Shown here one piece after another: positions 26,252-35,021 of a stretch of 64,000 nt of DNA (position 1 is the stretch's first letter; the number at the start of each line of letters is the position of its first letter). The notes beneath the pieces are model-generated. The model was not told the origin of the DNA. It saw only the letters and a program-made list of their open reading frames with translations, and did no database searches. The stretch is from Brevundimonas sp. SGAir0440 (GTDB lineage: Bacteria; Pseudomonadota; Alphaproteobacteria; Caulobacterales; Caulobacteraceae): contig NZ_CP039435.1 of NCBI RefSeq assembly GCF_005484585.1, forward strand, positions 1,302,001-1,366,000, written 5' to 3'. The position numbers and the translations under genes are program-made.

Positions 26252-27289
26252 ATGTCCATTATAGACAAGCTGTTCGGCGACAACGACAAGCCGCGCGACA
26301 CGCCCGCCAAGGCCGATGGCCCGATGCAGAAGGTGCTGGACGAACTGGCGTCTCTCGGCGGCAAGCCGATCGAGACCCTGTCGCCCGAGGAGGCTCGCCA
26401 GCAACCGACCCCGACCGACGCAGTGAAATCGCTGCTGCGCAAAGACGGCAAGGACCCCAGCGACGACATGGGCGTCAAGACCAGCGACATCACCATTCCC
26501 GGCGCCGCCGGCCCCATTCAGGCGCGCATCTACAAGCCGCACGACCATTCCGAAGACAAGCTGCACCCGGTCGTCGTCTATTTCCACGGCGGCGGCTTCG
26601 TGATCGCGGATCTGGACGTCTATGACGGCGGCCCGCGCGGCGTGTCCAAGATGGCCGATGTGATCGTGGTCTCGGTCCATTATCGCCAGGCTCCGGAACA
26701 CCATTTCCCCGCCGCCCACGACGACGCCCTGGCCGCTTATCGCTGGGTGCTGGAGAATGCGCAGACCTTCCGCGGAGACCCGCAGAAGGTGGCGGTCATG
26801 GGCGAAAGCGCAGGCGGCAACCTGGCCATCGGGGTGTCGATGATGGCGCGCGACGCCGGCCTGCCGGCGCCCAAACATCAGGTGCTGGTCTACCCGGTCG
26901 CCGGCGTGGACATGAACAATGAGTCCTACGTCGAGAACGCCGACGCCAAGCCGCTGAACAAGCCGATGATGAAGTGGTTCGTGAAGCACATCTTCGCCAA
27001 CGAGGCCGATGCTCAGGACCCGCGCATCAATATCGTCGAGAAGGCGAACCTGTCGGGCCTGCCCTCGACGACGGTGATCTGCGCCGAAATCGATCCGCTG
27101 CGCACCGAAGGCGAACGTCTGGCCGAAAAGCTGGAGCAGGCGGGCGTCGATGTGCGTCACAAGACCTTCCACGGCTCGACGCACGAGTTCTTCGGCATGG
27201 CGGCGGTCTTGCCGGATGCAGCGGCGGCCCAGACCTTCGCCGCCCACGAACTGAAACGGGCGTTCGGTACGGCGATCCTGCCGATCTGA
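26252..27289 (+). CDS. HSL-family alpha/beta hydrolase (esterase)
   Basis: The 345-residue protein belongs to the hormone-sensitive lipase family. VVVYFHGGGFVIADLDVYD is the HGGG oxyanion motif, VMGESAGGNLA the nucleophile Ser, EIDPLRTEGERLAEKL the acid, and HGSTHEFFGM the His. An 80-residue N-terminal cap helps form the active-site entrance. No signal peptide is seen. The start MSIIDKLFGDN at 26252 follows GGAATGCTAAA. Natural substrate unknown. A terminator follows the gene. Confidence 0.88.
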   Translation: MSIIDKLFGDNDKPRDTPAKADGPMQKVLDELASLGGKPIETLSPEEARQQPTPTDAVKSLLRKDGKDPSDDMGVKTSDITIPGAAGPIQARIYKPHDHSEDKLHPVVVYFHGGGFVIADLDVYDGGPRGVSKMADVIVVSVHYRQAPEHHFPAAHDDALAAYRWVLENAQTFRGDPQKVAVMGESAGGNLAIGVSMMARDAGLPAPKHQVLVYPVAGVDMNNESYVENADAKPLNKPMMKWFVKHIFANEADAQDPRINIVEKANLSGLPSTTVICAEIDPLRTEGERLAEKLEQAGVDVRHKTFHGSTHEFFGMAAVLPDAAAAQTFAAHELKRAFGTAILPI

Positions 27290-27314
27290 TCAACGACGTC
27301 GAAGGATAAGGAAG

Positions 27315-27339
27315 CGCCCCGGTTTCGCCGGGGCGTTTT
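27315..27339 (+). terminator. Rho-independent terminator after the esterase gene
   Basis: CGCCCCGG pairs with CCGGGGCG around a TTTCG loop, followed by TTTTC. It starts 26 bp after the esterase stop and separates it from fbp. Confidence 0.85.
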
Positions 27340-27420
27340 CGTTGTCGCCTCGCCCCGCCGCCTTGCTCTGGGGCCTGTCCCCGGCCAAAACGGCGCAACG
27401 CCCAGAACCGGACCGACCGC

Positions 27421-28386
27421 ATGACCCGCACACGCCTCGACGCCCATATCGCCGCCCTGGATGCGCCCGAGAGGCTGAAGACGGTTCTGGCCGTGGTCGC
27501 CGCCACCTGCGCGGACATCAGCAAGGTCGTCGCGGGCGGCGCCCTGGCCGGGGCGCTGGGCGCATCGGGACAGATCAATGTGCAGGACGAGGAGCAGAAG
27601 AAGCTCGACGTCATGACCAACGACATGCTGACCGAGGCCCTGCTGGCCAGCCCGGCCGTCGCCGGCGTCGCATCGGAAGAGATGGACGAGGTCCAGCCAG
27701 CCTCGAACCCGGCGGGCGACTATTTGGTGCTGTTCGACCCGCTGGACGGCTCGTCCAACATAGACATAAATGCGCCCGTCGGCACCATCGTCTCGGTGCT
27801 GAAGTCCGCGACGGCGACCCCGACCGAGGCCGATTTCATGCAGCCCGGCCGCAATCAGGTCGCCGCCCTCTATGCAGTCTATGGGCCGCAGACCATGCTG
27901 GTGCTGACGACCGGCGCGGGCGTGAAAGGGTTCACCCTGTCGAACGACGGCGAATGGATCCTGACCCACGACGACATCGCCATTTCGCCGGACACCAAGG
28001 AGTTCGCCATCAACATGTCAAACCTGCGCCACTGGGCCGAGCCGGTGCAGACCTATGTCGGCGATCTGCTGAAGGGCGAAGAGGGGCCGCGAGCCAAGAA
28101 CTTCAACATGCGCTGGGTCGCGGCCATGGTGGCGGATGTTCACCGCATCCTGATGCGCGGCGGGGTCTTCCTCTATCCCTGGGACCGGCGCGAGCCGAAC
28201 AAGCCGGGCAAGCTGCGTCTGATGTACGAAGGCAACCCCATGGCCTTCCTGGTCGAGCAGGCGGGCGGCAAGGCGACGACGGATGGTCGTCAGGCCATTC
28301 TGGACGTGCAGCCCGAGCATCTGCACCAGCGCATCCCCGTCGCGCTCGGCTCGGCCAACGAGATCGACGTCTACGCAGGCGTGTGA
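27421..28386 (+). CDS. fbp: Fructose-1,6-bisphosphatase, class I
   Basis: The 321-residue protein has VASEEMDEV followed by [19 protein letters not shown], the FBPase metal and substrate site, and a C-terminal [20 protein letters not shown] block. Class I FBPase removes the 1-phosphate of fructose-1,6-bisphosphate in gluconeogenesis. It starts at 27421, and its stop overlaps the pncA ATG by one base (TGATG), so the pair is probably co-transcribed, although the pathways differ. Confidence 0.95.
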   Translation: MTRTRLDAHIAALDAPERLKTVLAVVAATCADISKVVAGGALAGALGASGQINVQDEEQKKLDVMTNDMLTEALLASPAVAGVASEEMDEVQPASNPAGDYLVLFDPLDGSSNIDINAPVGTIVSVLKSATATPTEADFMQPGRNQVAALYAVYGPQTMLVLTTGAGVKGFTLSNDGEWILTHDDIAISPDTKEFAINMSNLRHWAEPVQTYVGDLLKGEEGPRAKNFNMRWVAAMVADVHRILMRGGVFLYPWDRREPNKPGKLRLMYEGNPMAFLVEQAGGKATTDGRQAILDVQPEHLHQRIPVALGSANEIDVYAGV

Positions 28387-29006
28387 TGAGCGACGCCCTT
28401 CTGGTCATCGATCCGCAGAACGACTTCTGCGAAGGCGGCCGTCTGGCTGTGGCGGGCGGCGCGGGGATCATGCCGCTGATCAACCGGCTGTCGGCCCGGT
28501 TCGACCGCGTGATCGTGACGCAGGACTGGCATACGCCAGACCAGATTTCTTTCGCCTCCAACCACCCCGGCGCGGCGCCCTTTACCGAGATCGAGGTGGC
28601 CTACGGTCGCCAGATGCTGTGGCCGGATCATTGTCTTCAGGGCACGCCTGGCGCCGACTTCCATCCTGATGCAGCGCCGACGGTCGACAAGGCCATGGCC
28701 GTGATCCGCAAGGGCTATAGTTCGGTGGTCGACAGCTATTCCGGCTTCTTCGAGAACGATCACCGCACCCCGACGGGACTGGCCGGCCTATTGCGCGAAC
28801 TGGGCGTGACACGCGTCTTCCTGTGCGGTCTGGCCTTCGACTACTGCGTCCGCTTCACCGCCGAGGACGCGGTTCGCGAAGGGTTCCAAGCCGTGGTGAT
28901 CGCCGACGCCAGTCGGGCCATCGCGCCGCAAACCGAGGCGGCGGCCCGAGACAGTTTTCGGGCCTTGGGCGTGACGGAAGTTAGGGCCGAAACCTTACTC
29001 GGCTAA
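28386..29006 (+). CDS. pncA: Nicotinamidase
   Basis: The 206-residue protein is an isochorismatase-fold amidase. ALLVIDPQNDFCEGG has the catalytic Asp9, Lys109 lies in AVIRKGYSS, and Cys154 in LCGLAFDYCVR. Metal ligands Asp47 and His49 are in TQDWHTPDQISF, and His82 in WPDHCLQGT. It converts nicotinamide to nicotinate for NAD recycling. All active-site residues are present. It is coupled to fbp by a one-base overlap. Confidence 0.94.
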   Translation: MSDALLVIDPQNDFCEGGRLAVAGGAGIMPLINRLSARFDRVIVTQDWHTPDQISFASNHPGAAPFTEIEVAYGRQMLWPDHCLQGTPGADFHPDAAPTVDKAMAVIRKGYSSVVDSYSGFFENDHRTPTGLAGLLRELGVTRVFLCGLAFDYCVRFTAEDAVREGFQAVVIADASRAIAPQTEAAARDSFRALGVTEVRAETLLG

Positions 29007-29013
29007 CCCCTTC

Positions 29014-29179
29014 CTTTCGTCATTCCGGGCGAAGCGCAGCGAAGACCCGGAACCCAGCGGCGCGCGAGAGCGCGAACCTGTCGCATATGAGATGGTCAAA
29101 CATCGTGCGGCGGAGGGATTTCGCCTGCGGCGCCGCTGGGTCCTCCGGTCTCGCTACGCTCCCCGGAGGATGACGAAAG
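29014..29179. repeat. Imperfect long inverted repeat
   Basis: CTTTCGTCAT at 29014-29023 and ATGACGAAAG at 29170-29179 match perfectly. Further inside, AGACCCGGAACCCAGCGGCGC mirrors GCGCCGCTGGGTCCTCCGG. Both halves also hold internal palindromes. It fills the gap between the converging pncA and polymerase genes. It has the GAAGCGCAGCGAAGACCCGG style of dispersed repeats in this group and differs in sequence from the two CCTCGGG elements. Confidence 0.78.
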
Positions 29180-29187
29180 TGGGTGAT

Positions 29188-30489
29188 TTACTCCCAGAAA
29201 TCCTCGGCCTCGGGGATGCGGGTGAAGGCGATCTTGGCGCCGATATAGTCGGGCAGACCGGCCTTCGGGCCGATGCTGACGGTGTCCTTGCCATAGCGGC
29301 GGTTCAGCGCATCCAGCGCCTGGGACAGGCGCAGGGACGGGGCGTCGCCGTCCTGATCCGGGCCGGCGGCGAACAGGTCCGTCTCGAAGGCGTCGCGGGA
29401 TTTCAGGCCATGCACCCCAACCCCGACATAGCTCAGGCGTCCCGCCTCCAGTTCAGGCTCGACCTTGCGCCACAGGCTGTCGAGCGCGGCCAGAAGGGCG
29501 AAGGTGTCCTGTGTCGGCGCGATGGGACAACTCATCGCCGCCGTTTCCCAGCCGCGACGACCGCTTCGGGGCGTCGCCTTCGGCCCCATGTCCAGATGCA
29601 GGGTCAGGCTGGCGCCGGTCAGGCCCATGCGCCGCAGGCGCGCTCCGCACTTGACCACCAGCCGCCGCGCCACGGCCCGCGCCTTGTCCGGGGTCCGCAT
29701 GGCCTGGGCCAGGACGTGGCTGTGGCTGATCGAGGCGGGCGGTTTCTCGGGCGTCGGCTCGCTGTCCAGACCGTGCAGGCCGCGCCAGATGCGTTCGCCC
29801 TCGATGCTGTTCCAGACCGCGCGGGCCTGTTTTGCGCTCATGTTCCAAAGGCCGGCCGTGTCGGTGACGCCCGCCGCCTGCAACCGGATCTGCATGCGCG
29901 AGCCGATGCCCGGATATTTTGACAGCGGCAGGTCCAGCAAGGGGCCGGGCAGCTCGTTGGCCCGCAGCACCGTCAGGCCGGCCGGCTTCTGCATGCCGCA
30001 GGCGGTCTTGGCCAGGAACCGCGACGGCGCCAGCCCGACGGACGACCGCAGACAGTCGCCGACGTTTTGCAGGATGCCCGCCTGAATCCGTCGGGCCAGG
30101 GCGACGGCGTTCGCCTCCAGCCGTTCCGGACCCAGAAGTTCGCAGGAACATTCGTCGATGGAGCCGACCTTCCAAACCGGAACATGGCGGTCGATCTCGG
30201 CCATGATCTGCTGGTGGATTTTGACGTAGAGGTCGGGGCGCGCCTCGGCGACGATCAGGTCGGGGCACAGTTTGCGCGCCTCGGACACCCGCATCCCGGT
30301 ATGAACGCCCCAGGCCTTGCTCTCATAGCTGGCGGCGATGGCGCCGGTGTATTCGCTCTCGGCTGGCCGCACGATGACCGGCTTGCCCCGCCAGTCCGGG
30401 TTCATCTGCTGTTCGACGCTGGCGAAGAAGGCGTTCAGATCGACGAACAGCCAGCGTAGGTTCGCATCATCTGTGTGGTCCCGCTCCAT
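29188..30489 (-). CDS. Y-family DNA polymerase (DinB-like), SOS-regulated
   Basis: The 433-residue protein is a Y-family polymerase. LFVDLNAFFASVEQQ carries metal-binding Asp17 and the steric-gate Phe. AASYESKAWGVHTGM is the fingers motif. GSIDECSCEL holds Asp112 and Glu113. A thumb (YPGIGSRMQIRLQAAGV) and little finger follow. Translesion synthesis is the known role. It lies somewhat apart from DinB in motif wording (ASYESKAWGV resembles UmuC-like forms), so I leave the symbol blank. An SOS box sits just before the start. Confidence 0.88.
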   Translation of the reverse strand: MERDHTDDANLRWLFVDLNAFFASVEQQMNPDWRGKPVIVRPAESEYTGAIAASYESKAWGVHTGMRVSEARKLCPDLIVAEARPDLYVKIHQQIMAEIDRHVPVWKVGSIDECSCELLGPERLEANAVALARRIQAGILQNVGDCLRSSVGLAPSRFLAKTACGMQKPAGLTVLRANELPGPLLDLPLSKYPGIGSRMQIRLQAAGVTDTAGLWNMSAKQARAVWNSIEGERIWRGLHGLDSEPTPEKPPASISHSHVLAQAMRTPDKARAVARRLVVKCGARLRRMGLTGASLTLHLDMGPKATPRSGRRGWETAAMSCPIAPTQDTFALLAALDSLWRKVEPELEAGRLSYVGVGVHGLKSRDAFETDLFAAGPDQDGDAPSLRLSQALDALNRRYGKDTVSIGPKAGLPDYIGAKIAFTRIPEAEDFWE

Positions 30490-30494
30490 CGCCG

Positions 30495-30509
30495 GAACAT
30501 AACAGGAAC
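30495..30509 (-). promoter_or_regulatory. LexA (SOS) box of the Y-family polymerase
   Basis: Read on the coding strand this is GTTC-CTGTTAT-GTTC, an exact match to the alphaproteobacterial LexA site GTTC-N7-GTTC (GAAC-N7-GAAC on the other strand). It ends 5 bp upstream of the ATG at 30489, so LexA would block initiation directly. Confidence 0.85.
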
Positions 30510-30533
30510 ACGAAGCGATCTAAAGGGCGTCGA

Positions 30534-30854
30534 TCACCAGATAATCAGGCTTACGAAGAATGCAGCGAGGAGGGCGGCGGCCAGAACAAAAGCCACCCGC
30601 GCGACTTTCACGCAACGCGTTATGAAGCGGCTTTTGTAATGACGGTGGGCGTCGGAAAAGATCGTCCTGAACGACGGCCCTATGCCGAAGTAGAAGACAT
30701 TTTTCGAGAAGTCGTAGAAGTCCGGGGTCTTCCGTGGAACGAGCCCGTTTCGCCTTCTGTGGTCAGCCGCAAGATGCGCGCCCATGCTGCTGATCATGCC
30801 TGTCGCCAAGCTGAACCAGCCAGCGATGGCGAGAGCGGCTTGAGCGGTATTCAT
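30534..30854 (-). CDS. Small two-helix membrane protein, unknown function
   Basis: I do not recognise this family. The 106-residue protein has a first hydrophobic segment at about 6-28, a charged middle (HRRRNGLVPRKTPDFYDFSKN), and a second helix at about 83-105. Base composition looks lower in GC than its neighbours. Its ATG overlaps the stop of the adenine-deaminase-like gene (ATGA), so it is translated with it. The SOS-boxed polymerase lies downstream. Confidence 0.65.
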   Translation of the reverse strand: MNTAQAALAIAGWFSLATGMISSMGAHLAADHRRRNGLVPRKTPDFYDFSKNVFYFGIGPSFRTIFSDAHRHYKSRFITRCVKVARVAFVLAAALLAAFFVSLIIW

Positions 30855-31858
30855 CCCTGCGCATAGGCCTCCACCTCAGCTAGGTAGGCCGCCTTCTCCG
30901 CCTCGCCCAGGAACGAGCCTTCGAAGCTGTTCTTCGCCAGTTGCGTCACCTGATCGCGTGTCAGGCCGACGGCCTCGGCCAGCCGGCTGTAGTTGTCGTT
31001 CACATAGCCGCCGAAATAGGACGGGTCGTCCGAGTTCAGGGTGACGTGCAGACCCCGGCGCAGCATCTCGGGGACGGGATGGTGCTTCAGGTCATCGACC
31101 ACGCACAGCTTCAGATTCGACAGAGGGCAGACGGTCAGGGTCATCTGCTCGGTGGCCAGCCGCTGCACCAGCGCCTCGTCCTCCATGGAGCGATTGCCGT
31201 GGTCCATCCGGTCGATGTTCAGCAGGTCCAGCGCCTCATGAACATAGGCGGGCGGGCCTTCCTCACCCGCGTGGGCGCACAGTTTCAGGCCCAGCTCCCG
31301 CGCGGCGGCGAAGACGCGCTGGAACTTGGACGGCGGATGGCCGACCTCCGACGAGTCCAGACCCACCCCGATGAAGTGGTGCAGATAGGGTTTGGCGGCC
31401 TCTAACGTCGCAAAGGCCTCGTCCTCGGTCAGGTGGCGCAGGAAGCTAAGGATCAGACCGCTGGAAACGTCCAGCTCCGCCTTGGCCCTGTCCATGCCTG
31501 CGATCAGACCCTCGACCACCACGCCGAACGGCACGCCGCGGTCGGTATGGGTCTGGGGGTCGAAGAAGATTTCGGCGTGGCGCACATTGTCCGCCGCCGC
31601 GCGCTGGAAATAGGCGAAGGCCAGATCCTCGAAATCCTGCCGCGTTAGCAGGACGGCGGCCCCCGCGTAATAGATGTCCAGAAAGTCCTGCAGGTTAGAG
31701 AAATCATAGGCCGCCCTGACCGCCTCGACGCTGTCGTAGGGAATGAACACGCCGTTGCGCTGCGCCAGTTCGAACATCAGCTCGGGTTCCAGCGAGCCCT
31801 CGATGTGCAGATGCAGTTCGGCCTTGGGCAAGCCGGCGATATAGGCGTCGAGCGACAT
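30851..31858 (-). CDS. Adenine deaminase of the adenosine-deaminase family (Aah1/PA0148 type)
   Basis: The 335-residue protein has LPKAELHLHIEGSLEPELMF (zinc His16 and His18), LCAHAGEEGPP, RMDHGNRS, and LNSDDPSYFGGYV, the metal and catalytic residues of adenosine deaminases. The stretches FFDPQTHTDRG and GVGLDSSEVGHPPSKFQRVF, from memory, are diagnostic of the proteobacterial/yeast adenine deaminase branch (Pseudomonas PA0148). It is therefore expected to deaminate adenine to hypoxanthine, although automatic annotation often says adenosine deaminase. The small membrane gene overlaps its stop. Confidence 0.88.
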   Translation of the reverse strand: MSLDAYIAGLPKAELHLHIEGSLEPELMFELAQRNGVFIPYDSVEAVRAAYDFSNLQDFLDIYYAGAAVLLTRQDFEDLAFAYFQRAAADNVRHAEIFFDPQTHTDRGVPFGVVVEGLIAGMDRAKAELDVSSGLILSFLRHLTEDEAFATLEAAKPYLHHFIGVGLDSSEVGHPPSKFQRVFAAARELGLKLCAHAGEEGPPAYVHEALDLLNIDRMDHGNRSMEDEALVQRLATEQMTLTVCPLSNLKLCVVDDLKHHPVPEMLRRGLHVTLNSDDPSYFGGYVNDNYSRLAEAVGLTRDQVTQLAKNSFEGSFLGEAEKAAYLAEVEAYAQG

Positions 31859-31894
31859 GGGCGATCTCCGGGAGGATGTCGCCCTGTCTATACC

Positions 31895-33697
31895 CTACAT
31901 CCGCTCCGGCGTGTCGATGCCCAGCAGGTTCAACGCGATTTCAAGCTGGCGCAGAGCCGCCGCCGACAGAGCCAGGCGCGAACGTTTAGTCGCTTCGTCC
32001 GGCGCGATCAGCACGGGGCAGGCGGCGTAGAACTTCGAGAAGGACTGGGCCACCCGATAGGCGTGTTCCGCGACCAGATGCGGCATCCGCTTGTCGTAGG
32101 CGTCCGACACGGCCGTCGAAAAGGCGTCCAGCGTCAGGGCCAGATCGCGCTCCGCCGGTTCGGCGATGACAATGGCGCCGGGCGTCAATCCCTGTTCAGC
32201 GCCCTTGCGCAGCAGGGATTTGATGCGGACCGATTGATACAACAAATAGGGCCCGGTCTTGCCCTCGAAGCTCATGAAGCGGTCGAGATCGAAGACGTAG
32301 CTGGTGGTGCGCGCGTTCGACAGGTCGGCGAATTTGAGGGCCGCGATGGCCACCTTGTGCGCGATGGCCTCGAACTCTTCCGGCGACAGGTCGTCGCCCA
32401 ACTTGGCCTCGTGCAGACGCTCGCGCGCCTTTTCGGTCGCCTGATCGATCAGGTCACGCAGCTTCAGCACCCCGCCCGCGCGGGTCTTGAAGGGCTTGCC
32501 GTCCTGTCCGTTCATCGTGCCGAAGCCCAGATGCTCCAGCGCGCCCTCTTCGGCGTAACCGGCCAGATATGCGGCGCGGAAGACCTGCTCGAAATGCTCG
32601 GCCTGGCGTTCGTCGACGACATAGAGGGCCAGGTCGGGCGAAAGGGCCTTCTTGCGGTCCAGGATCGTGGCCAAGTCGGTCGTTCCGTACATGGCCGAAC
32701 CTTCCGAGCTGATGACCAGCAGGGGCGGAGGCGAGGGGGCCTCGATCACCGAGCCATCGGCCAGCTTTTTCTTGCGCGTCTCGCCGGGCTTAGCGACGTG
32801 AACCACCTGGGCGCCGTCGTCCTCGACCAGCAGGCCGGTCTCTTTCAGGTGCGCCAGCATTTCCGGCATTTGCGGATCGGCGTCGCTTTCGCCGTTCCAC
32901 AGGTCGAAATCGACCGACAGGTCGCCGTATTCGCGCTTCAGCGCCTCACGGCTGACCGCCACAAAATGCTGCCAGAGCGCGCGGTAGCCGGGACGTCCGT
33001 TCTGAAGTTCCGCCGTCGCCTTGCGGGCGCGATCGCGGAAGGCCGGATCCTCCTTGGCCTTGCCGGCGGCCTGCGGATAAAGGCGGTCCAGATCGGCCAG
33101 GGTGACCGGCCTTTCGGCCGGGAAGGGGCCGTCGCCTTCAGCCATGAAGGCATCGGCCAGACCCTCGTCGCCGCAGGCGACGATCAGCAGGCCCATCTGG
33201 AAGCCCCAGTCGCCGAAGTGGGCGTCGCCGGTGACGTGGTCGCCGCGGAAGCGGAACAACCGCTTCAGGCTCTCGCCGATGATGGCGCTGCGCAAATGGC
33301 CGACGTGCATCGGCTTGGCGACGTTGGGACCGCCGTAGTCGATGACAACCTGGCGCGGTTCGGCCACAGTCGCGGCGCCCGCGTGGTCTGCGTCGTTCGC
33401 CACCTCGGTCGTCCGTTCGGCCAGCAGGGCGTCGGAGAGCTTCAGATTGATGAAGCCAGGTCCGGCGACCTCGACCGAGGCGAAGCGCACGTCCGCGCTC
33501 AGCCGCTCGGCGATCCTGCCGGCCAGTTCGCGCGGATTGGTTTTCAGCGCCTTGGCGGCGGCGAGCGCGCCATTCGACTGGAAATCGGCCAGGTCGGGGC
33601 GGTCCGACGGGGTGACGCGGGCCAGGGCCGCATCCACGCCTTCGGCGGCGAAGGCGGCGGCGACCGCTTCGCTGAGGACGGTCTTCAGATCAGACAT
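31895..33697 (-). CDS. argS: Arginyl-tRNA synthetase
   Basis: The 600-residue class I synthetase has the HIGH-type motif in [30 protein letters not shown], and a C-terminal anticodon-binding (DALR) domain ending [12 protein letters not shown]. It lacks a standard KMSKS and instead has [15 protein letters not shown], which is normal for many ArgRS. It charges tRNA-Arg. Its ATG overlaps the stop of the upstream secreted-protein gene (TAATG), an unusual partner for a synthetase. Confidence 0.95.
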   Translation of the reverse strand: MSDLKTVLSEAVAAAFAAEGVDAALARVTPSDRPDLADFQSNGALAAAKALKTNPRELAGRIAERLSADVRFASVEVAGPGFINLKLSDALLAERTTEVANDADHAGAATVAEPRQVVIDYGGPNVAKPMHVGHLRSAIIGESLKRLFRFRGDHVTGDAHFGDWGFQMGLLIVACGDEGLADAFMAEGDGPFPAERPVTLADLDRLYPQAAGKAKEDPAFRDRARKATAELQNGRPGYRALWQHFVAVSREALKREYGDLSVDFDLWNGESDADPQMPEMLAHLKETGLLVEDDGAQVVHVAKPGETRKKKLADGSVIEAPSPPPLLVISSEGSAMYGTTDLATILDRKKALSPDLALYVVDERQAEHFEQVFRAAYLAGYAEEGALEHLGFGTMNGQDGKPFKTRAGGVLKLRDLIDQATEKARERLHEAKLGDDLSPEEFEAIAHKVAIAALKFADLSNARTTSYVFDLDRFMSFEGKTGPYLLYQSVRIKSLLRKGAEQGLTPGAIVIAEPAERDLALTLDAFSTAVSDAYDKRMPHLVAEHAYRVAQSFSKFYAACPVLIAPDEATKRSRLALSAAALRQLEIALNLLGIDTPERM

Positions 33698-34383
33698 TAT
33701 TGGCTCGGTGCGGAGGCAGGCGCGGGGGCGGCCGGCGTCGTGCCGGCGTTGACGCGGAAGCGGCTGCCCGAGCGATTGAACTCGGCCATTTCCGGCGTCA
33801 CGTCGAAACCGACCAGGATTTCGAAGTTGCTGCCGCTGGTTTCGATGCCGGCGCGCGGAATGACGATGGTGCGCTTTTCAGTCACCGAGGCGGTGCGCTG
33901 GCCTTCGAAGTTCACCGGCAGGTCGAAATATTCCTTGGACAGGATGGCGTTGTTCCGCTCCGTCACCGCGATCCAGTAGCGGTAGGTGCGCTGTTCGCCC
34001 GCCGCCTGCGGACCACGGCCCAGGTTGAACAGCACGTCCATGTCGACGCGAATCGGATCAGCCTCGCGATATTCGCAGTCCGAGGCGATGCCCTCGATCT
34101 CGCCGGTGTAGCCGACGTTGGCCACGGCGGCGCGGCCGCCTTCCAGTTCGACGAAGCGGGCGGCGTCGTAGAGGATTTTCACATAGGGGCAGGGGCCGGC
34201 GTTGGCGCGGCGACGCAAGGGCGCAATGCGCGGCGCGCGCGACGGCGCGGCGTCTTCACCCGAAGCCTGCTGCTGTTGCCCGCCGCGCTCGCGTTGACGC
34301 TGGGAGGTCTGGGCCTCGGCGGCGACGGGCAGGACGGAGGCCGCGATGGAGAGGGCGGCCAGGGCGGTGAACACGCGACGCAT
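33697..34383 (-). CDS. Secreted protein coupled to argS, unknown function
   Basis: The 228-residue protein has a signal peptide ([25 protein letters not shown]). A Gln/Arg-rich linker follows, then a domain containing [32 protein letters not shown] and the conserved-looking [25 protein letters not shown]. The tail is Pro/Ala-rich. Two cysteines may form a disulfide. I do not recognise a named family. Start 34383 is set by the signal peptide. Its TAA overlaps the argS ATG by one base, so argS expression is tied to it. Confidence 0.8.
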   Translation of the reverse strand: MRRVFTALAALSIAASVLPVAAEAQTSQRQRERGGQQQQASGEDAAPSRAPRIAPLRRRANAGPCPYVKILYDAARFVELEGGRAAVANVGYTGEIEGIASDCEYREADPIRVDMDVLFNLGRGPQAAGEQRTYRYWIAVTERNNAILSKEYFDLPVNFEGQRTASVTEKRTIVIPRAGIETSGSNFEILVGFDVTPEMAEFNRSGSRFRVNAGTTPAAPAPASAPSQ

Positions 34384-34503
34384 CAGCTTATTTTTCCGAC
34401 AGCGAGAGAGGGCGCACGACGATCGGCGGCCGATCATCAACGCTCGCCGCTGATAGCGGCTAAAGCGAGGCGCGGCAAACGCTTGCTGGCCTCGGCGCTC
34501 CCC

Positions 34504-34947
34504 TCAGCGCTCCATGACCAGGCAGGTCGAGGTCGCGGTCGCATAGAGCTTGCCGTCCAGGCCGCGCAGATCGGCCTCCGAGAAAGCTGCGCGGCGACCG
34601 GCCTGAACGATCCGGCCCTCGGCCCGAACGGGCGTGCCGGCGGTCAGCGCCTTGTGAAAAACCGTCTTCAGTTCCAGCGTCGTATAGGTTTGGCCCGGCC
34701 GAAGCGTGGAATGCACGACGCAGCCGCAGGCCGAGTCGAGCACCGTCGAGATCCAGCCGCCGTGGACCGTGCCCAGCGGATTATAGACGGCGATGGTGGG
34801 GATGGCCTCGAACACCACCCGGCCTTCTTCCACTTCGGTCAGTTCAAAGCCGACGGTGCGGGCGATGGGGGCGATGAAGCCGCCCGTCATGCCCAGACGC
34901 AGTTGATCGATCCCGGACAGGGCGGCGATATCGACGGTTTCGGTCAT
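34504..34947 (-). CDS. PaaI-type hotdog-fold thioesterase
   Basis: The 147-residue protein has AVYNPLGTVHGGWISTVLDSACGC, the PaaI motif with the active-site Asn, His-Gly-Gly and Asp, and the hotdog-fold strands TTLELKTVFHKAL and VRAEGRIVQAGRR. The family hydrolyses aryl- or acyl-CoA thioesters. The substrate is unknown. It sits alone between the secreted protein and the DUF3035 gene, with a hairpin upstream. Confidence 0.85.
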   Translation of the reverse strand: MTETVDIAALSGIDQLRLGMTGGFIAPIARTVGFELTEVEEGRVVFEAIPTIAVYNPLGTVHGGWISTVLDSACGCVVHSTLRPGQTYTTLELKTVFHKALTAGTPVRAEGRIVQAGRRAAFSEADLRGLDGKLYATATSTCLVMER

Positions 34948-34982
34948 GCAAACGGCTCCTGATCAGGTCCGTTTACAATAAG

Positions 34983-35011
34983 GACGGACGCCGCCGTGGC
35001 AAGCGTCCGTC
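34983..35011. terminator. Hairpin after the DUF3035 gene
   Basis: GACGGACGC and GCGTCCGTC (9 bp, exact) enclose an 11-nt loop just past the DUF3035 stop. The minus-strand exit reads CTTATTGT, a poor U-tract, so termination efficiency is uncertain. Confidence 0.45.
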
Positions 35012-35021
35012 GTAGCGGTCC

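Noticed and set aside
31895..33697. Missing KMSKS motif in ArgRS as a sign of inactivation
   Set aside because: Many ArgRS lack this motif; the [15 protein letters not shown] stretch is the normal substitute.
31805..33979. A 724-codon open frame on the plus strand
   Set aside because: It is antisense to argS, whose motifs are clear, and its composition is typical of a shadow frame.
34983..35011. The hairpin after DUF3035 as a confident terminator
   Set aside because: The T-rich tail is weak, so it is listed only with low confidence.
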